The translations under genes and the position numbers were made by a program. A stretch of DNA of 64,000 nucleotides from Alphaproteobacteria bacterium (lineage in GTDB: Bacteria > Myxococcota_A > UBA796 > GCA-2862545): NCBI GenBank assembly GCA_020632875.1, contig JACKET010000001.1:682001-746000 (forward strand), read 5' to 3'. The notes under the pieces were generated by a model. That model had not been told where the DNA came from, did no database searches, and was given only the letters and a program-made list of their open reading frames with translations. Every line of letters starts with the position of its first letter. The first letter of the stretch is position 1. Below, in pieces: positions 9,573 through 18,020 of this stretch.

Positions 9573-10984
9573 GGCACGTCGTCCGCGGCGTCGTTGGGGT
9601 CGGTGCCCGCGAGGACCTCGGCGCCGTCGTCCACCCCGCCGCCGTCCGAGTCCGCCGCGTTCGGGTTGGTGGCGTAGACGTTGATCTCGTCGCCGTCGTT
9701 CAGTCCGTCCTGGTCGGTGTCGGCGGAGGTGGGGCTCGTCCCGTACAGATCGACCTCGTCGCCGTCCAACAACCCGTCGGAGTCGGAGTCGTCGTCGAGC
9801 GGGTTGGTCCCGAGCTGGCGGACCTCCTCCCCGTCGGTGAGGCCGTCGCCGTCGGTGTCGGGGTTGCTGACGTTCGTGCCCGCCGCGATCTCGTCGGCGT
9901 TGTTGAGGCCGTCGCCGTCGGTGTCGCAGGGGCCGCCCTGGACGCCCGCGTCGTCGTCGTCGATCGCGTCGTCGCAGTCGTTGTCGACGTAGTCGCAGAC
10001 CTCGCTCGCGGCGGGGTTGATGGTGGCCGCATCCCCACCCGTGTCCTGGCAGTCGAGGGCGTTGAGCGACTCGCCGTCGGCGGTCTCGCAGGCGGCGTCG
10101 GCGGACTCGACCGTGTTGTTGCCGCTCTCGCGGCCGTAGCCGTCGCCGTCGGCGTCGACGTAGCAGAGGATCGTGCCGGAGCAGTCCTCGTCGACCGTGT
10201 TGCCCGGGACCTCGGTGGCGCCGGGATTCACGAGCGCGTCCTGCTCGTTGCAGTCGCCGCCTTCGGTCGCTTCACCGACGTCCAGGCAGTCCCCCGACCC
10301 GTCGTCCGGCACGACCGTGTCGCCGTAGCCGTCGCCATCGGTGTCGGACCAGCAGGTGATCGCGCCGTCGCAGTCCTCGTCGACGGCGTTTCCGGGGATC
10401 TCGTCCTCGCCCGGGTTGATGTTCCGGCCCTGGGCGCCCGGCGAGTCGTCGCAGTCGCCGCCCTGGGCGATGGTGTTGTTGGGCTCGTCACCCGGGCACG
10501 CGTACACGACCGTCGCCGGGTCGCCGTACCCGTCGTTGTCCCGATCGCGGAACCATGCCTGGAGGCAGCCCGTGTCGCCCGTGTCGGCGCCGATCCCCGT
10601 GTCCGCACCCGTGTCGGAGGCGGTGTCCGTGTCGGCGTCCGTGTCCGAATCCGTATCGGAATCGGTGTCGGAGTCCGTGTCCGAATCGGTGTCGGAGTCC
10701 GTGTCCGAGTCGGTGTCGGAGTCCGTGTCCGAATCGGTGTCGGAGTCGGTGTCTGAGTCCGTGTCCGAATCGGTGTCCGTGTCCGAATCGGTGTCCGCGT
10801 CGGAGTCGGTGTCCGCGTCGGAGTCGGTGTCCGCGTCGGAGTCGGTGTCCGCGTCGGAGTCGGTGTCCGCGTCGGAATCCGTGTCGGTGTCGGTGTCCGA
10901 CTCGGGGACGTCGGTGTCGGTCTCGCCACTGTCGCCCTTGCAGCCGATCAGCACGAGCCCGAGCACGAGGAGGGGAAGTCGCAT
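9569..10984 (-). CDS. SD-repeat lipoprotein with MopE-type and thrombospondin type 3-like repeats
   Basis: Surface lipoprotein of 471 aa. The signal peptide ends in LVLIGC (Cys15). Residues about 20-135 form a long Asp-Thr-Asp-Ser linker of (D-T/A-D-S) units, comparable in style to SD stalks of surface adhesins. Then come MopE-type repeats (about 140-330: DNDGYGD, GDCDD, DEDCDG) and finally four or five thrombospondin type 3-like calcium loops (DTDGDGLxxxDE, about 345-465). All parts are acidic and likely bind Ca2+. The linker is encoded by a nearly perfect short tandem repeat, so its length may vary between strains by slippage without loss of frame. No enzymatic domain is visible; it is likely a structural or adhesive surface protein. 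Confidence 0.85.
   Translation of the reverse strand: MRLPLLVLGLVLIGCKGDSGETDTDVPESDTDTDTDSDADTDSDADTDSDADTDSDADTDSDADTDSDTDTDSDTDSDTDSDTDSDTDSDTDSDTDSDTDSDTDSDTDSDTDSDTDADTDTASDTGADTGIGADTGDTGCLQAWFRDRDNDGYGDPATVVYACPGDEPNNTIAQGGDCDDSPGAQGRNINPGEDEIPGNAVDEDCDGAITCWSDTDGDGYGDTVVPDDGSGDCLDVGEATEGGDCNEQDALVNPGATEVPGNTVDEDCSGTILCYVDADGDGYGRESGNNTVESADAACETADGESLNALDCQDTGGDAATINPAASEVCDYVDNDCDDAIDDDDAGVQGGPCDTDGDGLNNADEIAAGTNVSNPDTDGDGLTDGEEVRQLGTNPLDDDSDSDGLLDGDEVDLYGTSPTSADTDQDGLNDGDEINVYATNPNAADSDGGGVDDGAEVLAGTDPNDAADDVP
10600..10910 (-). repeat. Coding tandem repeat (Asp-Ser/Ala-Asp-Thr linker)
   Basis: About 310 bases made almost only of GTGTCGG, GTCCGA and GAGTCG units encode the SD linker of the surrounding lipoprotein on the minus strand. 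Period lengths are multiples of six, so gain or loss of units keeps the frame. The same unit family recurs in the linkers at 35.6-35.8 kb and 44.15-44.3 kb. Confidence 0.9.
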
Positions 10985-11194
10985 CGGGGCCTCTCTTCGT
11001 CGGACGGTAGCAGCGGCCCGCGCCGCTCACGGGCCCCTGCCTTGGTCGCCCCTGCAGAGCCCCATGCTGGTGGGCGGATACGCGGATGGCACCGGGATTT
11101 CAGCGGCCTCCGGGCGCTTCGGGCCGCCCGAGGTGGGGCGGGCGGAACCGCCGCCGGGGATCTGCGGTCCAATACCCCCCGAGGGGGAGCGCGC

Positions 11195-12151
11195 ATGTGG
11201 TGGACGGTGGCCTTCGCGAGCCCGGTGGTGGGTGTGGTCGACGCGGCGGGGCCGCACGATCCGGCGCCGCGCCACGAGTTCCCGGCCGACCGGTTCGACG
11301 GCTGGCTCTACGCCGACCAGGTCGTGGCGGACGGCTTCGTGTCCGCCCGCACGCGGCAGGGCTTCCGGGCCCCTGCGCACGGGCGTGTCGTGGAGGGAGA
11401 CCCGGGAACGCTCGTCCTCGAGCACCTGTTCTACGAGGACCACCACAAACGCCGTGTGCGATCGGTGTTCCCGCTGGTGTCGGACCTGGCGCCCGGTACC
11501 GAGGTCCAGCGCGGCGAGGCGCTCGGCGAGGGCAGGGGAGCGTGGTCCCTCCGCGACGCGTCGGACGCCGACCCCGCCGCGACCCCGGTGCCCGTCGAGG
11601 ATCTCGACCCCGACCGGTTCCACCTCGGCCGCGAGACCCTGTTCGTGCCGCAGGACGAGGGCACGCTCGCGATCGTCTCGCACGACGACTACGCGCTGCG
11701 GATCTACGGCGACGACGGGCGCGCCGTGTACGACGTGAGCTTCGGCCAGGCGAAGGGCGAGAAGGCGCAGCGCGGCGACAACCGCACCCCGAAGGGCATG
11801 TACTTCGTCGTCGAGAAGTCCACGGGGCCGTTCACCGGGGCGGTCGGGCCGTACTACGGCGGGTTCTGGACGAAGCTGAACTACCCGAACCGCTACGACG
11901 CCGATCGCGGCGTCGAGGAGGGGTGGATCGACGCGGCGACCGCGCGGGAGATCCGACGGGAGTGGGCCCAGCGCCAGATGACCCCGCAACGGACCCGTCT
12001 CGGCAGCGGCATCGGCTTCCACGGCTGGGCGTACGAGTGGTCCAACGACAGCTGGCGGCACCTCTCGTGGGGCTGCATCGTCACGCACGTCGCCGATGCG
12101 GGGGCCATCTTCGAGGCCCTGCCGATGGGCACGATGGTCGTGCTGCTCTGA
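11195..12151 (+). CDS. L,D-transpeptidase (YkuD domain) with long N-terminal region
   Basis: Exported cell-wall enzyme expected to form or edit 3-3 peptidoglycan cross-links or anchor proteins to peptidoglycan. ATG 11195 follows a strong GAGGGGGAG site with about 5 bases of spacing; the more upstream ATG 11042 lacks one. The 318-aa product has a short uncharged N-terminal hydrophobic stretch, an N-terminal region of about 150 residues, then the YkuD core with TPKGMYFV, the catalytic His276 (GFHGW) and the nucleophile Cys294 in SWGCIV. The usual Arg after GC-(I/V) is replaced by Thr (GCIVT), a departure from the SHGCIR consensus. It converges on a lipoprotein gene, with a perfect inverted repeat across the two stop codons. 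Confidence 0.85.
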   Translation: MWWTVAFASPVVGVVDAAGPHDPAPRHEFPADRFDGWLYADQVVADGFVSARTRQGFRAPAHGRVVEGDPGTLVLEHLFYEDHHKRRVRSVFPLVSDLAPGTEVQRGEALGEGRGAWSLRDASDADPAATPVPVEDLDPDRFHLGRETLFVPQDEGTLAIVSHDDYALRIYGDDGRAVYDVSFGQAKGEKAQRGDNRTPKGMYFVVEKSTGPFTGAVGPYYGGFWTKLNYPNRYDADRGVEEGWIDAATAREIRREWAQRQMTPQRTRLGSGIGFHGWAYEWSNDSWRHLSWGCIVTHVADAGAIFEALPMGTMVVLL

Positions 12152-12163
12152 CGGTCAGAGCAG
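12143..12163. terminator. Candidate bidirectional terminator hairpin across two stop codons
   Basis: Perfect 10-base inverted repeat CTGCTCTGAC / GTCAGAGCAG with a one-base centre. It contains the TGA of the L,D-transpeptidase gene and, on the other strand, the TGA of the convergent lipoprotein gene. The tiny loop means a few central pairs must open. There is no U-tract on either side, so factor-independent termination is uncertain. Confidence 0.4.
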
Positions 12164-13126
12164 GTCCGCGGGGTCGACGTACACGTCGGCCATCCCGAAG
12201 GGCGTGGACAGCGCGGTGATCCGCCAGTCGCCCGGCTCGCCGGAGAGGTCGAGGTAGGTCGCTCGCAGCGTGCGCCCCACGACCGGGCCGCCGGGCGAGG
12301 CGTGCAGCGGCGCGTCCGCGCGGACGTTCGGGATGGAGCCCCACCCGCAGGAGACCCCGCCGCACCGCGAGTGGAAAGAGCCGAAGCCGGAGAACGCGTT
12401 CCGCCGGATGTCGTCCTCGTGCACCCAGGCGTCGATGGGCCAGTCGTCGGCGTGGAGCTGGACGCGCACGTGTCCACGGGACTCCTCGACGACGTACGCC
12501 GAGAGGCTGAACGTCGCCTGCTCGCGGGGCAGGGTGAAGGCGAACGGCTCGCCGAGCGGGCCGTCGAGCAGCGCCACTTCGTTCTTCACCTGGACGAACT
12601 CGCCCGTCGTGTCGGGCTCCCAGGGCTCGGGCGCGTCGTCGGAGTACCAGAACTGGTCGAGCGCCGTGTCGGGCGCCCACGTGTCGAGCGCGATCACGCC
12701 GTTCTCGGCCTGCACGCGGGTCTCGCCGTCGCGGTGGTCGACGGGCTCGAGCGTGGTGCCGGCCGGCACGCGCGCGCCGCCGATCCAGGTCGTCACCACC
12801 GGCACGGTCGCGAGATCCCCACGATCGAGCCACACCACGAGCTGCCAGTCGCGGCGGTCGAGCACCACCCCCATCCGCTCGTCGGCGTCGACCACGGTGT
12901 AGTCGCGGAAGTGCCCGCCGTCCCAGGTCTCGCCGTAGAGGGGCTCCGTGTCGCCGGGGAGCAGCGTCGCGCGCGCCTGGTCCAGCACCCGCGTGCGCTC
13001 GGCGAACGCGATGCTCGGGGTGTCGACGAGGTAGGCCGACATGTCGTCCGGCGCGTCGGAGAAGGCGAGCGTCGCGCCTTCCGGTGCGCAGGCGGCGAGG
13101 GCGAGGGGCAGGACGATGAAGCGCAT
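12155..13126 (-). CDS. Hypothetical lipoprotein, possible SH3-like repeats
   Basis: 323-aa predicted lipoprotein with an early lipobox (LALAAC, Cys13) and a single Arg in the n-region. The body has several short beta-rich stretches that resemble SH3-like cell-wall-binding modules (for example LLDGPLGEPFAF and APLHASPGGPVVGR, each followed by strands), but the match is by eye only. Four cysteines cluster near FHSRCGGVSCGWG. It lies 3 bases from the stop of the convergent L,D-transpeptidase, so a role in wall biology would fit the neighbourhood. No catalytic residues recognised. Confidence 0.65.
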   Translation of the reverse strand: MRFIVLPLALAACAPEGATLAFSDAPDDMSAYLVDTPSIAFAERTRVLDQARATLLPGDTEPLYGETWDGGHFRDYTVVDADERMGVVLDRRDWQLVVWLDRGDLATVPVVTTWIGGARVPAGTTLEPVDHRDGETRVQAENGVIALDTWAPDTALDQFWYSDDAPEPWEPDTTGEFVQVKNEVALLDGPLGEPFAFTLPREQATFSLSAYVVEESRGHVRVQLHADDWPIDAWVHEDDIRRNAFSGFGSFHSRCGGVSCGWGSIPNVRADAPLHASPGGPVVGRTLRATYLDLSGEPGDWRITALSTPFGMADVYVDPADLL

Positions 13127-13246
13127 GGGGGACCTCCGTCGGCGGGCGATGCAGGACTCGACCCCTCGCCCCGGTCCCGGTTCGTCAACGGTGCGTCAGG
13201 CCTCGACTCCGGCCGTCTCCGTGCCCATACTCGTGGTCGGAGGTCG

Positions 13247-13669
13247 ATGTTGACGACGCTGTTCGCCGGGCTCGCGCTGCTGTTCTTCCTGATCTCGGTC
13301 CCGCTGGCGGCCGGGAAGATCCCGCCGAACCGCCTCTACGGCTTCCGCACGCCGCGCACCGTGAAGGACGAGCGCGTGTGGTACCCGACGAATCGCATCG
13401 CCGGGCGCAACGGCATCGTGTTCGCGATGGCCCTGGCGCTCTCGGCCGCGCTGTCGGGCTTCGGCATCCTCGGCGGCTGGCTGGTTCCGGCGCTGGTGCT
13501 GTTCTTCCTCGGCGGGCTGATGAGCACGTTCGTGAGTGCGTCGAACATCGTGAACCAGGTCGACAAGGGCGGGCCGCTCATCGACTACCGCTCGAGCTTC
13601 GAGCGCAACCGCCAGCACGATGCCGGCAAGGCGCGCGACAAGCTGCTCGACAAGCTCCGCAAGGAGTAG
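13247..13669 (+). CDS. SdpI-family integral membrane protein
   Basis: 140-aa membrane protein with the family hallmark K-I-P-P-N-R-L-Y-G-F-R-T-P-R-T near residues 24-38, flanked by about three hydrophobic segments (residues 2-22, 58-78 and 81-101). SdpI is the immunity and signalling protein against the SdpC toxin in Bacillus; most distant homologs have unknown roles. ATG 13247 has CGGAGG just upstream. The C-terminus is a basic, helical cytoplasmic tail. No toxin gene is seen nearby. It converges on the retropepsin-like gene with a 3-base gap. Confidence 0.8.
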   Translation: MLTTLFAGLALLFFLISVPLAAGKIPPNRLYGFRTPRTVKDERVWYPTNRIAGRNGIVFAMALALSAALSGFGILGGWLVPALVLFFLGGLMSTFVSASNIVNQVDKGGPLIDYRSSFERNRQHDAGKARDKLLDKLRKE

Positions 13670-13676
13670 GGCCTAC
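13666..13676. other. Palindromic stop-stop junction GTAGGGCCTAC (second copy)
   Basis: Identical to the 11-base palindrome at 9562-9572 and in the same position: it provides both stop codons (TAG / TAG) of a convergent pair, here the SdpI-family gene and the retropepsin-like gene. Recurrence at two junctions suggests either a preferred convergent-stop solution or a termination element. Confidence 0.5.
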
Positions 13677-14110
13677 GTCAGGCGCTGGAGCTGCACCTCG
13701 CGCCGCCCGCCGTGGATCACGAGCTGGCACCCGGCGAGCACGTCGCGGCCGATGATCGCGACGATCCGGATCGTGTCGAACCGCGTGTCGAGGTCCTGAT
13801 AGCCCACGAGGCGCCCCGTGATGGGCGCGAACCGCGTGGCCGGGAAGGCGATCTCGCCGTCGAAGCACCCCGCCGTGAAGTCGGCCACGGGGCCGGGCCG
13901 CGTGAGGCGCATCGTGCCCGCCGGCGCGAGCTTGAGCCGGATGGCGAGGTCTTCGTCGATGCCCGTCAGGTCGGCGCCCGTGTCGACGATCGCGTAGCCG
14001 TGGGCCTCGAACGCCGTGGTCTCCTCGACCTGATTGCCCTGACGCAGGATCACCGGGACGATGGGACCCGCTTCGCGATGGACCGTGCCTCGTACGATGC
14101 CCGTGATCAC
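13673..14110 (-). CDS. Retropepsin-like aspartic protease domain protein
   Basis: 145-aa single-domain protein. The motif AIVDTGADLTGID (about residues 37-49) is the D-T-G-A active-site signature of clan AA (retroviral-type) aspartic proteases, and a later hydrophobic-Gly segment (VAIIGRDVLAG) matches their conserved second motif (hydrophobic-hydrophobic-G-R/x-D). Such bacterial proteins act as homodimers because each carries one Asp. The start is GTG 14110, which overlaps the stop of the upstream GNAT gene as GTGA, so the two are translationally coupled. There is no signal peptide, so it should be cytoplasmic. Substrate unknown. Confidence 0.75.
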   Translation of the reverse strand: MITGIVRGTVHREAGPIVPVILRQGNQVEETTAFEAHGYAIVDTGADLTGIDEDLAIRLKLAPAGTMRLTRPGPVADFTAGCFDGEIAFPATRFAPITGRLVGYQDLDTRFDTIRIVAIIGRDVLAGCQLVIHGGRREVQLQRLT

Positions 14111-14676
14111 GTACGGATGGTACCCCACACAGGGGCGAGCGCCTCGAAGTCCTGCTCCAGCAGCCCGTAGCGCACCATGTCGTGGTACGCGCCGGCGTGG
14201 AAGTACTCGTCGCGCAGGTGGCCCTCCGGCACGAAGCAGAGCTTGGTCGCGATGTGGGCCATGCGCGCGTTCGTGGCGTAGTGCACGAGCCACACCTTGT
14301 GCAGGCCGAGCTCGAGGAACGCCCGTGCGCACAGGAGCTTCAGCGCCTGCTGCCCGAGCCCGCGACCCCGACCGCGCGCCGCGCCCATCACGAGCCCGAG
14401 CCGGCCGTTCTTCGCGGGCCAGTAGATCTTGTGGATCCCGGCGTTGCCGAGGTAGCCGCCGTCGCGGTCGACCACGGCGAACAGCCGGTCGGTGTCGCTC
14501 GCGAAGGTCGCCTCGAGGAAGGCGGCCTCCTGCTCGCGCGTGATCTCGCCGGCCATGCCCGCGAAGTTCCGGGTGACCTCGGGATCGTTGATCCACTCCA
14601 TGATCGCGTCGAGATCGCCCGAGGTGAGGGGGCGGAGGCCCACGTCGAACCCCGGAAAGGTGAACGGCTCCATCAT
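14107..14676 (-). CDS. GNAT-family N-acetyltransferase (RimJ/RimL-like)
   Basis: 189-aa acetyl-CoA-dependent transferase. The N-terminus (VGLRPLTSGDLDAIMEWIND) and the acetyl-CoA loop region (MGAARGRGRGLGQQALKLL, the R/Q-x-x-G-x-G/A pattern) match RimJ/RimL-like GNAT proteins, which acetylate protein N-termini or small amines. GGAGGAG precedes two ATGs; the second (14673) is better spaced. Its stop overlaps the start of the retropepsin-like gene (GTGA). It is divergent from pntA across 43 bases. Confidence 0.8.
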   Translation of the reverse strand: MMEPFTFPGFDVGLRPLTSGDLDAIMEWINDPEVTRNFAGMAGEITREQEAAFLEATFASDTDRLFAVVDRDGGYLGNAGIHKIYWPAKNGRLGLVMGAARGRGRGLGQQALKLLCARAFLELGLHKVWLVHYATNARMAHIATKLCFVPEGHLRDEYFHAGAYHDMVRYGLLEQDFEALAPVWGTIRT

Positions 14677-14719
14677 GAACTCCTCCGGGCGTTATACACA
14701 CGGCCGCTGGAGGATCCCG

Positions 14720-16258
14720 ATGCGCGTGGCCATTCCCCGTGAGACCTTCGCCGGCGAGCGTCGTGTCGCCGCGACGCCCGACACGGTTGGCCGCCTGAAG
14801 AAGTTGGGCCTCCAGGTGCGCGTCCAGACGGGCGCCGGCGCAGAGGCCGGGTTCTCCGACGACGCGTTCGCCGATGCCGGTGCCGAGCTCGTGGATTCCA
14901 CCACGGCGCTCTACGACGGCGCCGACATCGTCGCGAAGATCCGCGCTCCCAGCGACGCCGAGATCGCCGAGCTCCCGAAAGGCGTCGTGCTCATCGCGCT
15001 GCTCTGGCCGCTGCAGAACCCCGACCTCGTCGAGAAGCTCGCTGCGGCGGGCCTGACGGCCATCTCGCTCGACCGGATCCCGCGCATCAGCCGGGCCCAG
15101 AAGATGGACGTTCTGTCGTCGATGGCGAACATCGCCGGCTACCGCGCGGTGGTCGAGGCGGCGAACCTGCTACCGCGGTTCATGGGCGGCCAGATCACGG
15201 CGGCCGGAAAGACGCCTCCCGCGCGGGTGCTCGTGATCGGCGCCGGCGTGGCGGGCCTCGCGGCGATCGGCGCCGCGCGCGGCATGGGCGCCGAGGTCTT
15301 CGCGTTCGACACCCGCGCCGCGGTGCGCGAGCAGGTCCAGTCGATGGGCGCGAAGTTCCTCGAGGTCCAGATCGAAGAGTCCGGCGAAGGGGCCGGCGGC
15401 TACGCCAAGGTGATGTCGAAGGAGTTCATCGACGCCGAGATGGCGCTGTTCCGCGAGCACGCGCCGCGCACCGACATCGTCATCACGACCGCGCTGATCC
15501 CCGGCAAGCCCGCACCCAAGCTGTGGCTCGCCGACATGGTCGAGCGCATGCAGCCCGGCTCGGTGGTCGTCGATCTCGCGGCCGCGCAGGGCGGCAACTG
15601 CGAAGGCACCGTGCCCGACGAGGTCGCGAAGCACCACGGCGTGTCGATCGTCGGGTACACCGACCTCACGAGCCGCCTCCCCGCGCACGCGAGCCAGTTC
15701 TTCGCGCGCAACATCGTGCACCTGCTCTCCGACATGGGCGGGGGAGAGCTGAAGGTCGATCTCGACGACGAGGTCGTGCGCGCGGCCACCTGCGTGCACG
15801 CCGGCGAGGTGCTGCCGCCCCCTCCACCCCCCGAGCCGAGCCCACCACCGCCGAAGCAGGAGGAGCGCGCGCACGTCGCCGGGCCCAAGAAGGCCGAGGT
15901 GGCGCTGCCCGAGAACGTCCGGTGGGCGTTCGCCGGCCTCGGCGCCGTGCTGGCGCTGTCGATCGGGATGTACGCCCCCGACGACTTCGTGCAGCACTTC
16001 ACCGTCTTCATCCTGGCGTGCTTCGTGGGCTGGCAGGTCGTGTGGAACGTGACGCCCGCGCTGCACACGCCGCTGATGAGCGTGACGAACGCCATCTCCG
16101 GCATCATCGTCATCGGCGGCTTCATCCAGGCGGGCGCGAATCGCGATCAGACCGCGACGTGGCTCGCCGCGGTCGCCATCCTGTTCGCGTCGATCAACAT
16201 CGCCGGCGGCTTCCTCGTGACCGAGCGCATGCTCGCGATGTTCCGGAAGGGGGCGTAG
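14720..16258 (+). CDS. pntA: NAD(P) transhydrogenase subunit alpha
   Basis: Membrane proton-translocating transhydrogenase subunit, which couples proton entry to hydride transfer from NADH to NADP+. The N-terminal MRVAIPRETFAGERRVAATP is the family start, and ATG 14720 has GGAGGA 5 bases upstream. The NAD-binding dI domain with VLVIGAGVAGLAAIGAARGMGA lies near residues 170-190. A Pro-rich linker (PPPPPPEPSPPPPK, about 372-386) joins it to a C-terminal membrane part with about four helices (residues 400-512) ending in ERMLAMFRKGA. At 512 aa it matches the one-piece Escherichia-type alpha subunit, unlike many Alphaproteobacteria where it is split. pntB begins at the next base. Confidence 0.95.
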   Translation: MRVAIPRETFAGERRVAATPDTVGRLKKLGLQVRVQTGAGAEAGFSDDAFADAGAELVDSTTALYDGADIVAKIRAPSDAEIAELPKGVVLIALLWPLQNPDLVEKLAAAGLTAISLDRIPRISRAQKMDVLSSMANIAGYRAVVEAANLLPRFMGGQITAAGKTPPARVLVIGAGVAGLAAIGAARGMGAEVFAFDTRAAVREQVQSMGAKFLEVQIEESGEGAGGYAKVMSKEFIDAEMALFREHAPRTDIVITTALIPGKPAPKLWLADMVERMQPGSVVVDLAAAQGGNCEGTVPDEVAKHHGVSIVGYTDLTSRLPAHASQFFARNIVHLLSDMGGGELKVDLDDEVVRAATCVHAGEVLPPPPPPEPSPPPPKQEERAHVAGPKKAEVALPENVRWAFAGLGAVLALSIGMYAPDDFVQHFTVFILACFVGWQVVWNVTPALHTPLMSVTNAISGIIVIGGFIQAGANRDQTATWLAAVAILFASINIAGGFLVTERMLAMFRKGA

Positions 16259-17656
16259 ATGGGCAACCTCCTGACGGTCGCGTACCTCGTCGCCGCGACG
16301 CTCTTCATCCTCTCGCTCGGCGGGCTCTCCACGCAGGAGACCGCGCGCCGGGGCAACTACTTCGGCGTGTTCGGCATGGGCGTGGCCCTGCTCGTCACGC
16401 TGTTCCACCCCGACGTCGGCACGTACGGCTACGTCTTCGGCGCCACCGTGATCGGCGGGGGCATCGGCGCCCTGCTCGCCTCGCGCGTCGCGATGACCGC
16501 GATGCCCGAGCTCGTCGCGCTCCTGCACAGCTTCGTCGGCGCGGCGGCCGTGCTCGTGGGCTACTCGACCTTCCTCGCGCCTCCGCACGAGCTGGCGGGC
16601 GTCGAGAAGGTCATCCACGACATCGAGATCTTCCTCGACGTGGCGATCGGCGCCATCACGCTGACGGGCTCGATCGTCGCGTGGGGCAAGCTCTCCGGGC
16701 GCATGGGCGGCAGGCCGCTCCTGATCCCCCAGCGCCACACCTGGAACGCGGCCGCGGCGCTCACGTGCTGTGCGCTCGTGATCCCGTTCAGCTTCGGCGG
16801 CGAGGGCTTCGGGCTCGCCATGCTCGTCGCGATGACCGTGATCGCGGGGGCTCTCGGGGCCCACCTCGTGCTGGCCATCGGCGGCGCCGACATGCCCGTC
16901 GTGGTGTCGCTGCTCAACAGCTACTCCGGCTGGACCGCGGCTGCGGCGGGCTTCATGCTCGGCAACGACCTGCTCATCGTGACCGGCGCGCTCGTCGGCT
17001 CGTCGGGCGCCATCCTGTCCTACATCATGTGCGAAGCGATGAACCGGTCCATCTGGAACGTCGTTTTCGGCGGGTTCGGCACCGGAGAGGCCGTCGCGGC
17101 GGGCCCGCGTCCCGACCAGCCGCAGGGCGAGGTCGAGCCCATCGAGATCGACCCGCTCGCCGAGCTCCTGCGCGATGCCGAGAGCGTCATCGTGGTGCCG
17201 GGCTACGGCATGGCCGTCGCCCAGGCCCAGCACGCGGTGCAGGAGTTCTCCGAGGGGCTCCGCAAGGCCGGGAAGCAGGTCCGGTTCGCGATCCATCCGG
17301 TCGCCGGGCGCCTGCCCGGGCACATGAACGTCCTGCTCGCCGAAGCGGGCGTGCCGTACGACATCGTGCTCGAGATGGAGGAGATCAACGAGGACTTCCC
17401 CGAGACCGACGTGGTGCTCGTCATCGGCGCGAACGACATCGTGAACCCCGGTGCGCTCGACGACCCGACCTCGCCGATCTACGGCATGCCGGTGCTCGAG
17501 AGCTGGCGCGCGAAGACGTGCGTGGTGCTGAAGCGCTCGATGGGTGCGGGCTACGCGGGGGTCGACAACCCGCTGTTCGTGCACCCGCACACCCGGATGC
17601 TCTTCGGCGACGCGAAGGACTCGATGAGCCGCCTCGTCTCCGCGCTCCGTGGCTGA
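16259..17656 (+). CDS. pntB: NAD(P) transhydrogenase subunit beta
   Basis: 465-aa partner of PntA, with no intergenic base after the pntA stop. Nine or so membrane helices (residues 1-270, e.g. FGVFGMGVALLVTLF, VVVSLLNSYSGWTAAAAGF) make the proton channel. The C-terminal NADP-binding dIII domain (about 290-465) carries VIVVPGYGMAVAQAQHAV, VRFAIHPVAGRLPGHMNVLL and VIGANDIVNP, all strongly conserved in the family. Together with pntA it should supply NADPH for biosynthesis or redox defence. Confidence 0.96.
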   Translation: MGNLLTVAYLVAATLFILSLGGLSTQETARRGNYFGVFGMGVALLVTLFHPDVGTYGYVFGATVIGGGIGALLASRVAMTAMPELVALLHSFVGAAAVLVGYSTFLAPPHELAGVEKVIHDIEIFLDVAIGAITLTGSIVAWGKLSGRMGGRPLLIPQRHTWNAAAALTCCALVIPFSFGGEGFGLAMLVAMTVIAGALGAHLVLAIGGADMPVVVSLLNSYSGWTAAAAGFMLGNDLLIVTGALVGSSGAILSYIMCEAMNRSIWNVVFGGFGTGEAVAAGPRPDQPQGEVEPIEIDPLAELLRDAESVIVVPGYGMAVAQAQHAVQEFSEGLRKAGKQVRFAIHPVAGRLPGHMNVLLAEAGVPYDIVLEMEEINEDFPETDVVLVIGANDIVNPGALDDPTSPIYGMPVLESWRAKTCVVLKRSMGAGYAGVDNPLFVHPHTRMLFGDAKDSMSRLVSALRG

Positions 17657-17661
17657 GGCCG

Positions 17662-17680
17662 GCCCCTTGTCTTAAGGGGC
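17662..17680 (+). terminator. Hairpin after pntB
   Basis: Inverted repeat GCCCCTT / AAGGGGC with a 5-base loop, starting 6 bases after the pntB stop. The stem is G+C-rich and stable, but no T-run follows, so it may be a Rho-assisted terminator or a transcript-stabilising hairpin. It precedes the small lipoprotein gene at 17706. Confidence 0.45.
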
Positions 17681-17705
17681 GCGGGTCGATTCCGGAGGGT
17701 CTCTC

Positions 17706-18017
17706 ATGCGCGGCGTGTTCCTCGTGCTCCCGTTCTGCCTGCTCGGCTGCAACCCGCCCTCGTCGGGCTCCCGCGCGGTGCTCGAGCTGTACATGCACCC
17801 GAACGGGCTGTCGAACTGCGTCGACGAGCACGACGGCAAGTGGACCGCCGACCCGAGCTGCTGCCCCGCGGGCTTCGAGGTCGCCGGGTTCTCGGCGCCC
17901 GCCGCCACGGCCTACTCGAAAGAGAACAAGGATGGCGAGGAGAAGGAGAACCGGCGGATCTTCCGGCACGTCGTCTGCCTCGAGATCCAGCAGACGCCGG
18001 GCGCGCCGCCGAAGTAG
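17706..18017 (+). CDS. Small hypothetical lipoprotein
   Basis: 103-aa predicted lipoprotein. ATG 17706 follows a CGGAGGG site. The signal peptide ends in FCLLGC (Cys15). The mature part has five further cysteines, including a CC pair (DPSCCPAGFEV), and a charged Lys/Glu-rich middle, so it may be a small disulphide-bonded surface or periplasmic protein. No family recognised. It converges on the AtuA-like gene with a 3-base gap. Confidence 0.65.
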   Translation: MRGVFLVLPFCLLGCNPPSSGSRAVLELYMHPNGLSNCVDEHDGKWTADPSCCPAGFEVAGFSAPAATAYSKENKDGEEKENRRIFRHVVCLEIQQTPGAPPK

Positions 18018-18020
18018 CGG

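Noticed and set aside
10600..10910. Regular short repeats that look like a CRISPR array
   Set aside because: The units are hexamers without unique spacers and lie wholly within an in-frame Asp/Ser/Thr linker.
13247..13669. SdpI-family gene as part of a toxin-immunity locus
   Set aside because: No SdpC-like toxin or maturation genes flank it; most SdpI-family members occur alone.
15170..17590. 806-codon minus-strand frame across pntAB
   Set aside because: pntA and pntB are unambiguous on the plus strand, and the antisense product is His/Arg/Asp-rich shadow sequence.
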